Shown here: in pieces, positions 8,899 through 18,094 of the stretch | Numbering within the stretch: the first letter of the stretch is position 1 | Layout of the letters: the number at the start of each line of letters is the position of its first letter | Source: Thalassobacter stenotrophicus | Lineage (GTDB): Bacteria; Pseudomonadota; Alphaproteobacteria; Rhodobacterales; Rhodobacteraceae | Assembly (NCBI RefSeq): GCF_001458315.1 | Contig: NZ_CYRX01000007.1 | Coordinates: 32,675 to 96,674, forward strand | Length of the DNA stretch: 64,000 nt | Reading direction: 5' to 3' | Notes under the pieces: model-generated | What the model saw: only the letters and a program-made list of their open reading frames with translations | Database searches by the model: none | What the model was told of the DNA's origin: nothing | Translations under genes and position numbers: made by a program

Positions 8899-9243
8899 TC
8901 AGAATGGGAGCTTCATTCCCGCGGGCAAGCCCATGCCTTCGGTCAGTTCCTGCATTTCGCTGGCGGCCTTTGCGGCGGCTTTTGTTTGCGCATCATTGAT
9001 GGCGGCAAGGATCAGGTCCTCGACGACTTCTTTTTCATTGGGGTCAAAGATCGACGGGTCGATATCGAGACCCGTCAACACGCCTTTGGCTGTTGCGGTC
9101 GCCGTCACAAGGCCCGCGCCGCTTTCGCCGGTCACAGTGATGTTGGCGAGATTATCTTGCATCTCAGCCATTTTTGTCTGCATTTCCTGCGCTTTTTTCA
9201 TCATGCCGGCCATATCGCCAAGCTGACCAAGTCCTTTGAGCAT
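8899..9243 (-). CDS. ybaB: YbaB/EbfC family nucleoid-associated protein
   Basis: A 114-residue DNA-binding protein of the YbaB/EbfC family, which forms dimers and coats DNA. The start MLKGLGQLGDMAGMMKKAQE is the family start and has AGAGG about 10 bp upstream (CAT at 9241-9243); the frame is open further upstream without support. The conserved core VTATATAKGVLTGLDIDPS and the Met-rich end are present. It lies between dnaX and recR on the same strand, as in many bacteria. Confidence 0.93.
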   Translation of the reverse strand: MLKGLGQLGDMAGMMKKAQEMQTKMAEMQDNLANITVTGESGAGLVTATATAKGVLTGLDIDPSIFDPNEKEVVEDLILAAINDAQTKAAAKAASEMQELTEGMGLPAGMKLPF

Positions 9244-9360
9244 CGTAAACTGCCTCTTTGTCCGGGTGTCCAAGTTAGTTGACAAGGTAACCCCCGTCGG
9301 CCCCATTCGCCAGCCCAAACAGACAGATTAAGGTGTCGCAGTGACGAAGCGGTGCTGTGC

Positions 9361-9753
9361 CTAGAGCCGGGTGGACTTTGGCAGTGTATACAAAACGGTC
9401 CCCGCACATATCAGCGCGACCCCGATCAGGAACAGGGCAGGGGACCCGACGCAGCCCTCGGTAGCGGCTTGCGCGAGTTGCGCATTCCCGTTCAAGGCCA
9501 CGGCAGACGTCCACATCGCCCACGCGACAACGACAGCCAATCCGCCCCACTGGCTGCGAAAACGGACCACAAGCGCGGTCGCTACGATCAACAAAAGGCT
9601 GGGTGGCGTGCCAAACAGAGCCACGGCCTCTGTTAGGGCTGTGGCCTCTGTCCCGGTCCAATTGGGCCGGACTTGGGCGCAGATATCGGCGAGTGCGGGT
9701 GCCGGCAGGGCTGCAAACGCGGCAAGGATCACTCCTCTTCGAACGGATCCCAT
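9361..9753 (-). CDS. Small membrane protein of unknown function
   Basis: A 130-residue protein with a signal peptide (VILAAFAALPAPALA), a short exposed segment with one Cys (DICAQVRPNW), then three hydrophobic stretches (SLLLIVATALVV, GGLAVVVAWAMWTS, ALFLIGVALICAGTVLY). I do not recognise a named family. The proposed ATG at 9753 overlaps the dnaX 3' end by 25 bp; an in-frame GTG right at the dnaX stop (GTGA overlap) is an alternative start. The overlap suggests translation coupled to dnaX. The pattern of a Cys-containing loop plus three helices is seen in many Rhodobacteraceae hypothetical proteins. Confidence 0.6.
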   Translation of the reverse strand: MGSVRRGVILAAFAALPAPALADICAQVRPNWTGTEATALTEAVALFGTPPSLLLIVATALVVRFRSQWGGLAVVVAWAMWTSAVALNGNAQLAQAATEGCVGSPALFLIGVALICAGTVLYTLPKSTRL

Positions 9754-11462
9754 TCGTCGGGCACCTCCGGCAAAGCATCGGCGAGGGCCTGTGCGGCCAG
9801 CGCCTCTGGGGTTCGAATTTCGAGGATCTTGGCCGTTGGAAATAGATCGAAAACGGCGGCCATCATGGGGTGCGCTTTGGCCTGGGCCTCCAGGGCAGCG
9901 GCTTCTGCGTCGCGATCCTCGGCAATCGTTTTGCCACCGCCGGCATTCACGACCGAAATTGCCCAGCGTTGGCCAGTCCAGCCCTGTAGCCTTGACGACA
10001 GCCGAGCAGCTAAGTCGGCTGGGGCTTCTGGTGTGGGCTCAAATTCAATGCGCCCGGGGGCGTAATTGGCCAGCCGCAGATAGCTTTCGATTTCCACCAA
10101 TAGCTTCACATCGCGGTGCTGACGGACCAACTCAACCACTTGGCTAAACTGGTTGTACCGCTCCAGCCCCGGTGTGGGGGCTGCGGCGGGTGCGGCTTGG
10201 GCGCCAGAGCCGGACACCACATTCGTGACGCTGTTCATCGGGCCGCGTGGGCCGCCGCCTTGTGGGTTGGGGGCGCGGGTCGCTGGGGCTTGGCCTGCGG
10301 GCGGGTCCTTTTGCAACTTGCGGATTAGGTCGTCGGGTGCCGGTAGGTCTGCCACGTGGGTCAGGCGGATGATCGCCATTTCGGCTGCCATCATCGCATT
10401 TGGCGCGGCGGAAACTTCTTCGAGTGATTTCAACAGCATTTGCCACATCCGGGTCAGGCTGCGCATGGGCAAGCCTGCGGCCATGGACTGGCCCCGGGCG
10501 CGTTCATCTGGTGAAACGGTGGGGTCCTCGGCAGCCTCAGGCGTGATCTGAATGACCGAAACCCAATGCGTGATTTCTGACAAATCGCGCAGCACCGCCA
10601 ACGGGTCCGCCCCGTCCGAGTATTGCTGCGCCAGTTCGGTCAACGCCGCGGCGGCATCGCCCCGCATGATCATGTCGAACAGGTCCAAAACGCGGCCACG
10701 GTCGGCCAGTCCAAGCATCGCGCGGACCTGTATTGCGGTCGTTTCGCCCGCGCCGTGGCTGATCGCTTGGTCCAGCAGGGACATCGCATCGCGGACAGAC
10801 CCCTCTGCGGCGCGGGTGATCAACGCCAGCGCATCATCCGCAATCTCTGCATTCTCAGCCGTGGCGATCTTGCGCAGGTGTGCGACCATAACCTCGGGTT
10901 CGATCCGGCGCAGGTCGAACCGCTGACACCGGGACAAAACGGTGACGGGAACTTTGCGGATCTCGGTCGTGGCAAAGATGAATTTGACGTGCGCAGGGGG
11001 TTCTTCCAACGTCTTGAGCAGCGCGTTGAACGCGCTGGTCGAGAGCATGTGAACCTCATCGATGATGTAGATTTTGTAGCGAGCAGAGGCCGCGCGGTAG
11101 TGCACACTGTCGATAATTTCGCGGATGTCGCCGACGCCGGTGCGTGATGCGGCGTCCATTTCCATAACATCGACGTGCCGTCCCTCAGAAATGGCAACAC
11201 AGTGTTCGCAGGTCCCGCAAGGGTCCGTCGTCGGGCCGCCCGTTCCGTCAGGGCCAACGCAGTTCATCCCCTTGGAAATAATCCGCGCGGTGGTGGTTTT
11301 GCCGGTGCCGCGAATACCCGTCATGATAAAGGCCTGCGCGATCCTGTCCGCCTCAAAAGCGTTGCGCAGGGTGCGGACCATCGCCTCCTGACCGATCAGA
11401 TCGGCGAAAGTCGCAGGGCGATACTTGCGGGCAAGCACCTGATAAGCGGGTTGATCGGACAT
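9729..11462 (-). CDS. dnaX: DNA polymerase III subunit gamma/tau
   Basis: A 577-residue clamp-loader ATPase. Domain order: Walker A MTGIRGTGKTTTARI near residue 48, zinc-binding module CGTCEHCVAI, Walker B YIIDEVHMLS, sensor 1 (FIFATTEIRKVP) and the oligomerisation domain, then a Pro/Gly/Ala-rich linker around residues 380-430 and a C-terminal tau-like domain ending DEWDPFEEE. Length fits the tau form. I see no obvious slippery heptamer for a programmed gamma frameshift, but did not search exhaustively. It heads the dnaX-(membrane protein)-ybaB-recR group. Confidence 0.97.
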   Translation of the reverse strand: MSDQPAYQVLARKYRPATFADLIGQEAMVRTLRNAFEADRIAQAFIMTGIRGTGKTTTARIISKGMNCVGPDGTGGPTTDPCGTCEHCVAISEGRHVDVMEMDAASRTGVGDIREIIDSVHYRAASARYKIYIIDEVHMLSTSAFNALLKTLEEPPAHVKFIFATTEIRKVPVTVLSRCQRFDLRRIEPEVMVAHLRKIATAENAEIADDALALITRAAEGSVRDAMSLLDQAISHGAGETTAIQVRAMLGLADRGRVLDLFDMIMRGDAAAALTELAQQYSDGADPLAVLRDLSEITHWVSVIQITPEAAEDPTVSPDERARGQSMAAGLPMRSLTRMWQMLLKSLEEVSAAPNAMMAAEMAIIRLTHVADLPAPDDLIRKLQKDPPAGQAPATRAPNPQGGGPRGPMNSVTNVVSGSGAQAAPAAAPTPGLERYNQFSQVVELVRQHRDVKLLVEIESYLRLANYAPGRIEFEPTPEAPADLAARLSSRLQGWTGQRWAISVVNAGGGKTIAEDRDAEAAALEAQAKAHPMMAAVFDLFPTAKILEIRTPEALAAQALADALPEVPDEWDPFEEE

Positions 11463-11579
11463 TGTGGCTCCCTCGGCTTAGGTCGCAGGATAGGGGCGCG
11501 TGCGTGGGGCGTCCAGCGTATGTGTTTGTGATTTTGTGCGATGGCGTCGTTTCAGCAGATTTTTCGGCGAAACTGCGAT

Positions 11580-11595
11580 GCGCACCGTTGTGCGC
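11580..11595 (-). terminator. Short hairpin 3' of the SRP RNA
   Basis: GCGCAC-CGTT-GTGCGC forms a 6-bp stem with a 4-nt loop, four bases beyond the predicted 3' end of the SRP RNA on the minus strand. No clear U-tract follows, so it could be a processing or weak termination structure. Confidence 0.4.
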
Positions 11596-11598
11596 TGG

Positions 11599-11698
11599 GG
11601 TGAGGGATTGGACATCGACCCAAGCGGGGCTCGTTGTGGCTGCTTCCTTCCGGACCTGACCAGGTTGGCGAGGCGCTTGCCCGCGCCAACCCCTCACC
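11599..11698 (-). ncRNA. ffs: Signal recognition particle RNA, small bacterial (4.5S-like) type
   Basis: Read on the minus strand, the region holds the nearly invariant SRP helix-8 core GGTCAGGTCCGGAAGGAAGC followed by AGCCACA. The RNA ends pair: 5' GGTGAGGGGTTGG with 3' CCAATCCCTCACC (one G-U), giving a closed hairpin of about 100 nt. Ffh binds the asymmetric loop in the core. The ends are inferred from this pairing. It lies between the hypothetical gene at 11742 and dnaX, all on the minus strand. Confidence 0.95.
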
Positions 11699-11741
11699 GC
11701 TCACCTAAGCAATGCCCAAAGATTCTGCAAGCCGCCCCGAG

Positions 11742-12065
11742 CTACAGGCAAATCAATTGTCGAAACGCCCCGTAACACACCTGCGGATCACCGGGGCCAT
11801 CAATCCCGATTTTGGCGTAAACGTACCGATCTTCGTGCGTGATTTCGGTCAAGCCGCGCAGCACGTCCCAGCAGGCGTTCGGCTGTAGCTTGCACAGTGT
11901 CACCATCGCGCCGTCCAGCCCCATATCGGCTAGGTTCACCTCGGCGTCTTGCACGGCCTGCAACGTTCGCGCCTTTAGCAAACCTTCCACGGCCTCGGGC
12001 GTGGGTTTGGTGAATGTGGCGGCCAAGGTCAGCAACACAAGGGCATAGGTGCCAAGCTTTATCAT
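11742..12065 (-). CDS. Small exported protein of unknown function
   Basis: A 107-residue protein starting MIKLGTYALVLLTLAATFTKP, which looks like a Sec signal peptide or N-terminal anchor. The rest is soluble with three cysteines (LCKLQPNAC and the QVCYGAF region, plus one at the end, LICL). The start at 12065 has AAGGA 8 bp upstream; the frame remains open upstream but would run into the divergent nudC. I do not recognise a family. Paired cysteines suggest a periplasmic protein with a disulfide. Confidence 0.65.
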   Translation of the reverse strand: MIKLGTYALVLLTLAATFTKPTPEAVEGLLKARTLQAVQDAEVNLADMGLDGAMVTLCKLQPNACWDVLRGLTEITHEDRYVYAKIGIDGPGDPQVCYGAFRQLICL

Positions 12066-12186
12066 CACGGTTTTCCTTGTGGCGAAACGGATCGTCCCAA
12101 TGATGGGGCAGGGGGCTGCATCGGCGCAAGCCCGTTGCCACTGCCCATCGGCTGTGCCATCCCGAGGCCAAACGGGGGAATTGGCG

Positions 12187-13143
12187 ATGCGCTTGGCGGA
12201 AACAGTGACTTTTGGTGGCTCGGGCTTGGACCGGGCTGAGGATATTCGCCGGGCCCCCGAGGAATTGGCGAAGCTGCGCAAAGACGCGCGGATGTTGCTG
12301 TTGTGGCGGGGCAAACCCCTTTTGAACCCAGAGCGAGATGCGCTTGCATGGGTGTCACCCGATCATCCTGTTGCCATGCAAGGTGCCGAAGAGGTGTTTT
12401 TGGGCAGGGATGCGCAGGGCGGGTTGTTCGCGCGCGATGTCTCAGACTGGGAGCCTTTGGGCGCGGATGAGCCTGAAATCGGTGCCTTTGTCGACCCGAG
12501 TGAGCAGAGCCACCCCGATCTGCCCAAGGGCACGGCCTTTGCGGAGTTGCGGCAGGTGATGTCGGGTCTGACCCCACGCGACGCAGAGCTGGCCGCGATG
12601 GCCAAGGCGATTTTGGAATGGCACCGCAGCCATAGGTTCTGTTCAAAATGCGGGGGGGCGACACAGGCCCGCAAAGCAGGGTTCCAACGCAAGTGTGACA
12701 CCTGTGGCGGAATGCATTTCCCGCGTACCGACCCCGTGGTAATCATGCTGATCACGCACGGAAATTCTGTCTTGGTTGGACGCAGCCACGGTTGGCCAGA
12801 GGGGATGTATTCGCTGTTGGCGGGCTTTGTAGATCCGGGCGAATGCCTGGAGGCTGCCGTACGCCGCGAAGTGTGGGAAGAAGCCGGCGTGCGCGTCGGC
12901 CGTGTTGAGTACCTTGCGAGCCAGCCTTGGCCCTTTCCCATGTCGCTGATGTTTGGCTGCTGGGGTGAGGCGCTGGATCATGAGATCACAGTAGACGTCG
13001 ATGAAATCGAGGATGCCCTTTGGGTGAGCAAGGAGGACATGATGGCCTCTTTCGCGGGTGAGAACCCGGCGCTCAAGCCCGCGCGAAAGGGCTCCATCGC
13101 GCAGTTCTTGTTACAAAACTGGCTTGCGGATACTTTGGACTAA
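12187..13143 (+). CDS. nudC: NAD+ diphosphatase NudC (RNA deNADding enzyme)
   Basis: A 318-residue Nudix hydrolase of the NudC group, which cleaves NAD(H) and removes NAD caps from RNA. Visible elements in order are an N-terminal domain, a zinc ribbon (CSKCGG then CDTCGG), the Nudix box GFVDPGECLEAAVRREVWEE, and the NudC signature SQPWPFPMS just after it. The ATG at 12187 follows GGGGGA and fits the family length; upstream codons back to 12049 lack support. It is divergent from the small exported protein. Confidence 0.94.
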   Translation: MRLAETVTFGGSGLDRAEDIRRAPEELAKLRKDARMLLLWRGKPLLNPERDALAWVSPDHPVAMQGAEEVFLGRDAQGGLFARDVSDWEPLGADEPEIGAFVDPSEQSHPDLPKGTAFAELRQVMSGLTPRDAELAAMAKAILEWHRSHRFCSKCGGATQARKAGFQRKCDTCGGMHFPRTDPVVIMLITHGNSVLVGRSHGWPEGMYSLLAGFVDPGECLEAAVRREVWEEAGVRVGRVEYLASQPWPFPMSLMFGCWGEALDHEITVDVDEIEDALWVSKEDMMASFAGENPALKPARKGSIAQFLLQNWLADTLD

Positions 13144-13179
13144 GCGGCGAAGCCGCCCAAACTCCATGAGGCTACGGCA

Positions 13180-13641
13180 ATGAAGCTCACCGCCAAGGCA
13201 GATATCGCGGCTCCGATAGATCAGGCGTTTGAAAGCTTGTGTGATCCCGACCGGCTGGAACAGACGGTTCGCGGCCAAGGTGGCATCATTCGGCGCAATC
13301 CAATCGGACCGGTGGAGGAGGGAACGCAGTGGGACGCGCGGATCGCCTTTCGCGGTGCCTCCCGGGAGGTTAGCTTTATCGTCACGTCGCTGGAGGCACC
13401 CATGCTTATGCGGTTCCGGGGCAATGGCGCGGCTTTTGATATTGCGGTCGATGTGGAGTTGGCAGTCGTCGACGCGGTCACAACACGCCTGACGGTCACA
13501 ACTCAAGGCGCGCCAAAAACGCTGCCGGCCCGGATCATGATGCAATCGCTCAAGTTGGCGCATGGCCAAATTCTGGCCCGATACCGCGCGCGGATCGCGG
13601 AGTATGTGGCCGAGACCGAGGCGGAAATGCGCCTGAGTTAG
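13180..13641 (+). CDS. SRPBCC-family (START-like) protein
   Basis: A 153-residue single-domain protein starting MKLTAKADIAAPIDQAFESL, the usual beginning of the SRPBCC/polyketide-cyclase fold, with the following pattern FESLCDPDRLEQ. The fold forms a hydrophobic cavity for a ligand; no catalytic residue is evident. It follows nudC by 36 bp, is likely in the same transcript, and overlaps the convergent pheA stop by 4 bp. The ligand is unknown. Confidence 0.75.
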   Translation: MKLTAKADIAAPIDQAFESLCDPDRLEQTVRGQGGIIRRNPIGPVEEGTQWDARIAFRGASREVSFIVTSLEAPMLMRFRGNGAAFDIAVDVELAVVDAVTTRLTVTTQGAPKTLPARIMMQSLKLAHGQILARYRARIAEYVAETEAEMRLS

Positions 13642-14477
13642 TGGCGGATATGGTCGGGGTCTGCGGGATAGGTGCCCAAGACCTTCACCATTGAACTGAA
13701 ATAGCTCAGCTCTTCCATCGCGCGTTGCACGGCGGGGTCCTCAGGATGGCCTTCGATATCAGCATAGAATTGTGTCGCAGTGAATTGGCCGCCGACCATG
13801 TAGCTTTCGAGCTTGGTCATGTTGACGCCGTTTGTGGCGAACCCACCCATCGCTTTGTATAGCGCGGCGGGGATGTTGCGCACCCGAAAGACAAAGCTGG
13901 TCAGCATCTGGTCCGAGCCGCGATGCGTCAGATCCGGTGTGGGCGACATGACTAAGAACCGGGTCGTGTTGGTGTCTTGATCTTCGATATCGCGTGCAAG
14001 AACTTTTAGCCCGTACGTTTCAGCAGCCAGTTCCGACGCCAAGGCGGCAGCCCCCATTTCGCCCTCTTTGGCGATGTCGGCCGCTGCGCCCGCGTTGTCT
14101 GCATGGGGTTCCGCAGTGATCGCGTTGTTCGCAAGAAAGCTTCGACACTGTGGCAGAATCACTAGGTGCCCTCGCGCGACCTTAATCTGTGAAAGGGTCT
14201 GACCGGGCATCGCCATCATGCAGATGCGGACCCGCACAAACGCCTCATCAACGATGTGTAAACCCGAATCTGGCAACAATCGGTGCATGTCAGCCACACG
14301 CCCATATGTCGTGTTTTCCACCGGAAGCATGGCCAATTCCGCATCGCCATTGCGCACTGTTGCGATCACATCCTCAAACGTTGCGCAGGGCACTGGGGTG
14401 TGATTGGGGCGGGCTTTCAGGCAGGCTTCGTGAGAGTAGGCGCCAAGCTCTCCCTGAAATGCAATGCGGGCAGACAT
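13638..14477 (-). CDS. pheA: Prephenate dehydratase
   Basis: A 279-residue monofunctional prephenate dehydratase with an ACT regulatory domain, the step from prephenate to phenylpyruvate in phenylalanine synthesis. N-terminal MSARIAFQGELGAYSHEA is the substrate-binding start. LPVENTTYGRV and the catalytic-site NTTRFLVM are present, and the ACT domain holds NMTKLESYM, equivalent to the ESRP phenylalanine-binding motif. No chorismate mutase domain is fused. It is divergent from the cytochrome c gene; the gap of about 100 bp should hold both promoters. Confidence 0.95.
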   Translation of the reverse strand: MSARIAFQGELGAYSHEACLKARPNHTPVPCATFEDVIATVRNGDAELAMLPVENTTYGRVADMHRLLPDSGLHIVDEAFVRVRICMMAMPGQTLSQIKVARGHLVILPQCRSFLANNAITAEPHADNAGAAADIAKEGEMGAAALASELAAETYGLKVLARDIEDQDTNTTRFLVMSPTPDLTHRGSDQMLTSFVFRVRNIPAALYKAMGGFATNGVNMTKLESYMVGGQFTATQFYADIEGHPEDPAVQRAMEELSYFSSMVKVLGTYPADPDHIRH

Positions 14478-14577
14478 TTAGATTCTTTCTAATTTGGTCG
14501 TTTGGTCGCGGTTCTATACCTTGAAACAGACTTGGAAAACCACATACATACACCCGAACGACGATGAGGGACGCTCA

Positions 14578-15108
14578 ATGTTTGATATGATGACGATAAC
14601 AAAAGCTGGTGCATCGCTTTGCGCGGCCCTGCTCTTTCTCTTGCTCGGTGGATGGGCTGCTGAAACGCTGTACCACGTCGGTGGGAAACACTACGCGGGC
14701 CACGACAAGCACGAGGCCGTGCAAGGTTACCGCATTGCGGTTGAAACAGGTGACGCGCCTGCGGAAGAAGTCGTGCAAGTCGCATTCGCAGACGTATATG
14801 CCACGGCCGATGCCGGCGCGGGTGAGCGTCAGTGGCGCCAATGTTCGGCCTGTCACAAGCTTGAAGCTGGTGCCAATGGCACAGGCCCCTACCTGCACGG
14901 TGTTGTGAACCGGCCCAAAGGTGTTGCTGATGGTTACGCCTACTCGGAAACGCTGGCCACCATGGGCGGTGACTGGAGCCCCGAAAACATTGCGAACTTC
15001 ATCGCAAACTCGCGTGAATACGCTCCCGGCACCAAAATGAACTATAACTTCCGCGGCTCCGTAGAAGATAAGGCGAACCTGATCGCCTACATGGCAACCT
15101 TTAACTAA
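14578..15108 (+). CDS. Membrane-anchored cytochrome c (CycM/cy-like)
   Basis: A 176-residue class I cytochrome c. One N-terminal helix (SLCAALLFLLLGGWAAE) is not followed by a clear cleavage site and is probably a permanent anchor. A linker of about 50 residues leads to the heme motif CSACH (89-93) and the axial methionine in GTKMNY (Met154). This layout matches the membrane-bound c552/cy electron carriers that pass electrons from the bc1 complex to terminal oxidases, which fits the cbb3 oxidase genes in this window. The ATG at 14578 has GATGAGGG upstream. A strong terminator follows. Confidence 0.88.
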   Translation: MFDMMTITKAGASLCAALLFLLLGGWAAETLYHVGGKHYAGHDKHEAVQGYRIAVETGDAPAEEVVQVAFADVYATADAGAGERQWRQCSACHKLEAGANGTGPYLHGVVNRPKGVADGYAYSETLATMGGDWSPENIANFIANSREYAPGTKMNYNFRGSVEDKANLIAYMATFN

Positions 15109-15131
15109 GGTTTTGCCAATCCAGATTGCGA

Positions 15132-15160
15132 GGGCCGCTCCATCGGGGCGGCCTTTTTTC
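15132..15160 (+). terminator. Rho-independent terminator after the cytochrome c gene
   Basis: GGGCCGCTCC (15132-15141), a 3-nt loop, then GGGGCGGCC (15145-15153) followed directly by six T residues. The stem has one G-U pair. This is a textbook intrinsic terminator. Confidence 0.9.
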
Positions 15161-15305
15161 GTTTTTGTGCTCAATTTTGCGTTAGCAAATTTGCCCCGGG
15201 GCCAGATCGCACTTTAATTAGTCTTGAACTTTAAGCACGTGCGACGTCTTCTGCAGGGGCGGTAGCGCGCATAGATCGACAAAAACAGGACAGGGAGCGC
15301 AGCGA

Positions 15306-16997
15306 ATGACACGGGCGAAACACGGGTTGGCGGCTTTTGGACTGGCGATGTGTGGCGCGATGGCACCTGCCTCGGCAGAGGACGTGATTGTCAGCCATGG
15401 GTTTTCAAACTTTGGCGCGCTAAAATACGGGCCGGGAGAGCCGTTTTCCTACGTTAATCTAGATGCGCCCAAAGGGGGTGAGATCAGCCTATCGACGCTG
15501 GCCACCTTCGATAGCTTTAACCCCTTTACCCGCAAGGGCGTGGCTGAACGCACTGGCGATGATCTGCTATACGAAAACCTGATGATCGCCGCGGCCGACG
15601 ATCCCTATGGCTCCTATTGTTATCTTTGCACCACGATCGAATATCCCGAGAGCCTTGATTGGGTCGTGATGAACCTGCGCGATGACGTTACCTTTTCCGA
15701 TGGCACGCCCATGACGGCAGAGGATGTGAAATTCACGATTGATCTGTTTTTGGACCAAGGCATTGCGGAATTCCGTTCCATTATTGACGGGTTTTTTGAG
15801 AACATCGAAGTGACGGGCTCGCATCAAATCCGGTTCGAATTTACGCAAGCCGCACCCAAGCGCGACCGCATGGGGTTGGTCGGGCTGTGGAACCCGTTTT
15901 CTAAGGAATGGTTCGCGCGCACAGGCGCTCGGCTGGACGAATCCACAGACGAAGAGGCGTTTAAGACTGGCGCATACACGTTCCGCACGCCCGGCTCGTC
16001 CAAGGAATGGGCAACGGCTTATGATTTTCCCGCGGTCCAAGATGGGCACGTGACGGTGGACACCATCCCCAGTGGGAACATTACCGGTGGCTCTGGCTTT
16101 GTGTTCAACCTGCGCCGTGAGAAATGGCAAGACAACCGCGTGCGTGATGCCGTGCGGATGCTGTTTAATTTCGAATGGTCTAACCAAGCACTGTTTTTCA
16201 ACCTGTTTGAGCGGCACCATTCGTTTTGGCAGGGATCGAACCTAGAGGCCGTCGGCGCGCCCGAGGGGGCTGAGTTGGCCGCGCTTGAGCCGCTTGTGGC
16301 CGAGGGTTTGTTGGATGCGTCAATCTTAGAAACCGAAGTGTTAATGCCGCCCATAAACACATCCGAGAGCAACCGCGTTGATCGCCGGTCCCGTAGGCAA
16401 GCGCTGAGCATGCTAGAGGATGCGGGCTGGAGCCTTGGTGACGATGGCCTGTTGCGCAACGCCGCTGGTGAGACGCTGGAGCTGATCATCATCCAGTTCA
16501 ATGCCGAAATGGACCGCATTATTAACCCTTATATCGATAATCTGCGTGCCGTTGGTATCGATGCCAGCCTGCGCCGCGTCGACACTGCACAATACGTCGA
16601 GTTGCGCCGTTCGGGTGATTGGGATCTGACCAACATCGCGGCTGGTCAAGGTTTTGAGCCGAGCTTGGGGCTGAAACAATGGTTTGGCTCTGAGACGGCT
16701 GAGAACAGCTCGCGCAACATTATGGCACTGGCTGATCCAGCCGTGGATCGCTTGATCGATGCCGTGATTGAGGCCAAAACACTGGATGAGTTGGAGCCGC
16801 GCACCCGCGCGCTAGACCGCGTTTTGCGTGCGCACGGTTTTTGGGTGCCGCGCTGGGGCACTACCGATTATTGGGTCGCCTACTGGGATCAATATCGGCA
16901 TCCCGATCCCCTGCCACCGCTTGACCTCGGTTTGCTGGATTTCTGGTGGTACGACGCGGAGGCCGCTCAGCAGTTGAAAGACGCGGGAGCCCTGTAA
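15306..16997 (+). CDS. yejA: Peptide ABC transporter, periplasmic binding protein (YejA-like)
   Basis: A 563-residue family 5 extracellular solute-binding protein with a Sec signal peptide ending ASA. The start of the mature protein (HGFSNFGALKYGPGEPFSYV, then NLDAPKGGEI) is typical of the YejA/microcin C group and not of DppA. GGGAG precedes the ATG at a good distance. It supplies peptides to the YejBE channel in the inner membrane. The next gene's GTG directly follows the stop, so yejABEF is one operon. Confidence 0.92.
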   Translation: MTRAKHGLAAFGLAMCGAMAPASAEDVIVSHGFSNFGALKYGPGEPFSYVNLDAPKGGEISLSTLATFDSFNPFTRKGVAERTGDDLLYENLMIAAADDPYGSYCYLCTTIEYPESLDWVVMNLRDDVTFSDGTPMTAEDVKFTIDLFLDQGIAEFRSIIDGFFENIEVTGSHQIRFEFTQAAPKRDRMGLVGLWNPFSKEWFARTGARLDESTDEEAFKTGAYTFRTPGSSKEWATAYDFPAVQDGHVTVDTIPSGNITGGSGFVFNLRREKWQDNRVRDAVRMLFNFEWSNQALFFNLFERHHSFWQGSNLEAVGAPEGAELAALEPLVAEGLLDASILETEVLMPPINTSESNRVDRRSRRQALSMLEDAGWSLGDDGLLRNAAGETLELIIIQFNAEMDRIINPYIDNLRAVGIDASLRRVDTAQYVELRRSGDWDLTNIAAGQGFEPSLGLKQWFGSETAENSSRNIMALADPAVDRLIDAVIEAKTLDELEPRTRALDRVLRAHGFWVPRWGTTDYWVAYWDQYRHPDPLPPLDLGLLDFWWYDAEAAQQLKDAGAL

Positions 16998-18092
16998 GTG
17001 GCCGCCTATATTTTTCGACGTCTTTTGCTGATGATCCCAACGCTTTTGGGGATCATGGTGATCAACTTTACCTTGGTACAGTTCGTGCCGGGCGGCCCTG
17101 TCGAACAGGTGTTGGCGCAGCTTGAAGGCGGCGGCGACGCTTTTGCCAATATCTCCGGCTCTGGCGGTGATTTGGGCGTTGAAACCAACGTCGTTTCCGG
17201 CGGGAGCGAACGGTACGTCGGTGCGCGAGGCTTACCAGAGGAATTTATCAAAGAGCTTGAAGCGCAATTCGGCTTCGACAAACCGCCGCTTGAGCGGTTC
17301 CTCAATATGATGTGGAACTACATGCGTTTCGACTTCGGGGAGAGCTACTTCCGCTCAATCTCGGTCGTGGATTTGGTGCTGGAAAAGATGCCCGTGTCGA
17401 TCACGCTGGGCCTATGGTCCACTTTGATTGCCTATTTGGTGTCGATCCCGCTGGGCATCCGCAAGGCAGTGCGTGACGGGTCCGATTTCGATACGTGGAC
17501 CTCGGGGATCATCATCGTTGCCTATGCGATCCCGGGCTTTTTGTTCGCGATTTTGTTGTTGGTTTTGTTTGCAGGTGGAAGCTATTTTCAGTGGTTCCCA
17601 GCGCGGGGCCTGACCTCGGCTGAGTGGGACACATTCGGCCCGATCCGCAAGGTTTTGGACTACTTCCACCACATTGCTCTGCCGGTGTTGGCATCGACTA
17701 TTGCGGCTTTTGCAACGCTGACGTTGCTGACGAAAAACTCATTCTTGGATGAGATCAAAAAGCAATATGTGACCACGGCCAAGGCCAAGGGGTTGTCGGA
17801 AAATGCGGTGCTCTATGGCCATGTGTTCCGCAATGCGATGTTGATCATTATCTCCGGGTTTCCGGCGCTGTTTGTCAGTGTTTTCTTCGGCGGGTCCCTT
17901 ATCATTGAGACGATATTCTCACTCGACGGTTTGGGGCGTCTAGGTTTTGAGGCAGCCTTGAACCGTGACTATCCGGTGATTTTTGGCACACTGTTTGTGT
18001 TCACACTTATTGGTCTCGTGGTCGGGCTTTTGTCAGACTTGATGTACGTCTGGATCGACCCGCGCATCGATTTCGAAAGCCGGGAGACCTGA
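16998..18092 (+). CDS. yejB: Peptide ABC transporter permease YejB
   Basis: A 364-residue inner-membrane permease of the DppB/OppB type. It begins [20 protein letters not shown] (first helix), has the YejB-specific extended periplasmic region rich in Gly before [17 protein letters not shown], and contains the EAA loop near [21 protein letters not shown], which docks to the ATPase. The start codon is GTG immediately after the yejA stop. It pairs with YejE. Confidence 0.94.
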   Translation: MAAYIFRRLLLMIPTLLGIMVINFTLVQFVPGGPVEQVLAQLEGGGDAFANISGSGGDLGVETNVVSGGSERYVGARGLPEEFIKELEAQFGFDKPPLERFLNMMWNYMRFDFGESYFRSISVVDLVLEKMPVSITLGLWSTLIAYLVSIPLGIRKAVRDGSDFDTWTSGIIIVAYAIPGFLFAILLLVLFAGGSYFQWFPARGLTSAEWDTFGPIRKVLDYFHHIALPVLASTIAAFATLTLLTKNSFLDEIKKQYVTTAKAKGLSENAVLYGHVFRNAMLIIISGFPALFVSVFFGGSLIIETIFSLDGLGRLGFEAALNRDYPVIFGTLFVFTLIGLVVGLLSDLMYVWIDPRIDFESRET

Positions 18093-18094
18093 GT

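Noticed and set aside
13144..13156. GCGGC-GAA-GCCGC hairpin after nudC
   Set aside because: A 5-bp stem with no U-tract and a co-directional gene 24 bp further on; too weak to call a terminator.
15185..15194. GCAAATTTGC palindrome upstream of yejA
   Set aside because: Only 10 bp, about 110 bp from the start and just behind a terminator; could be chance.
15567..16220. 217-aa open frame on the minus strand inside yejA
   Set aside because: Shadow frame of a clear solute-binding protein gene, without ribosome site or domain.
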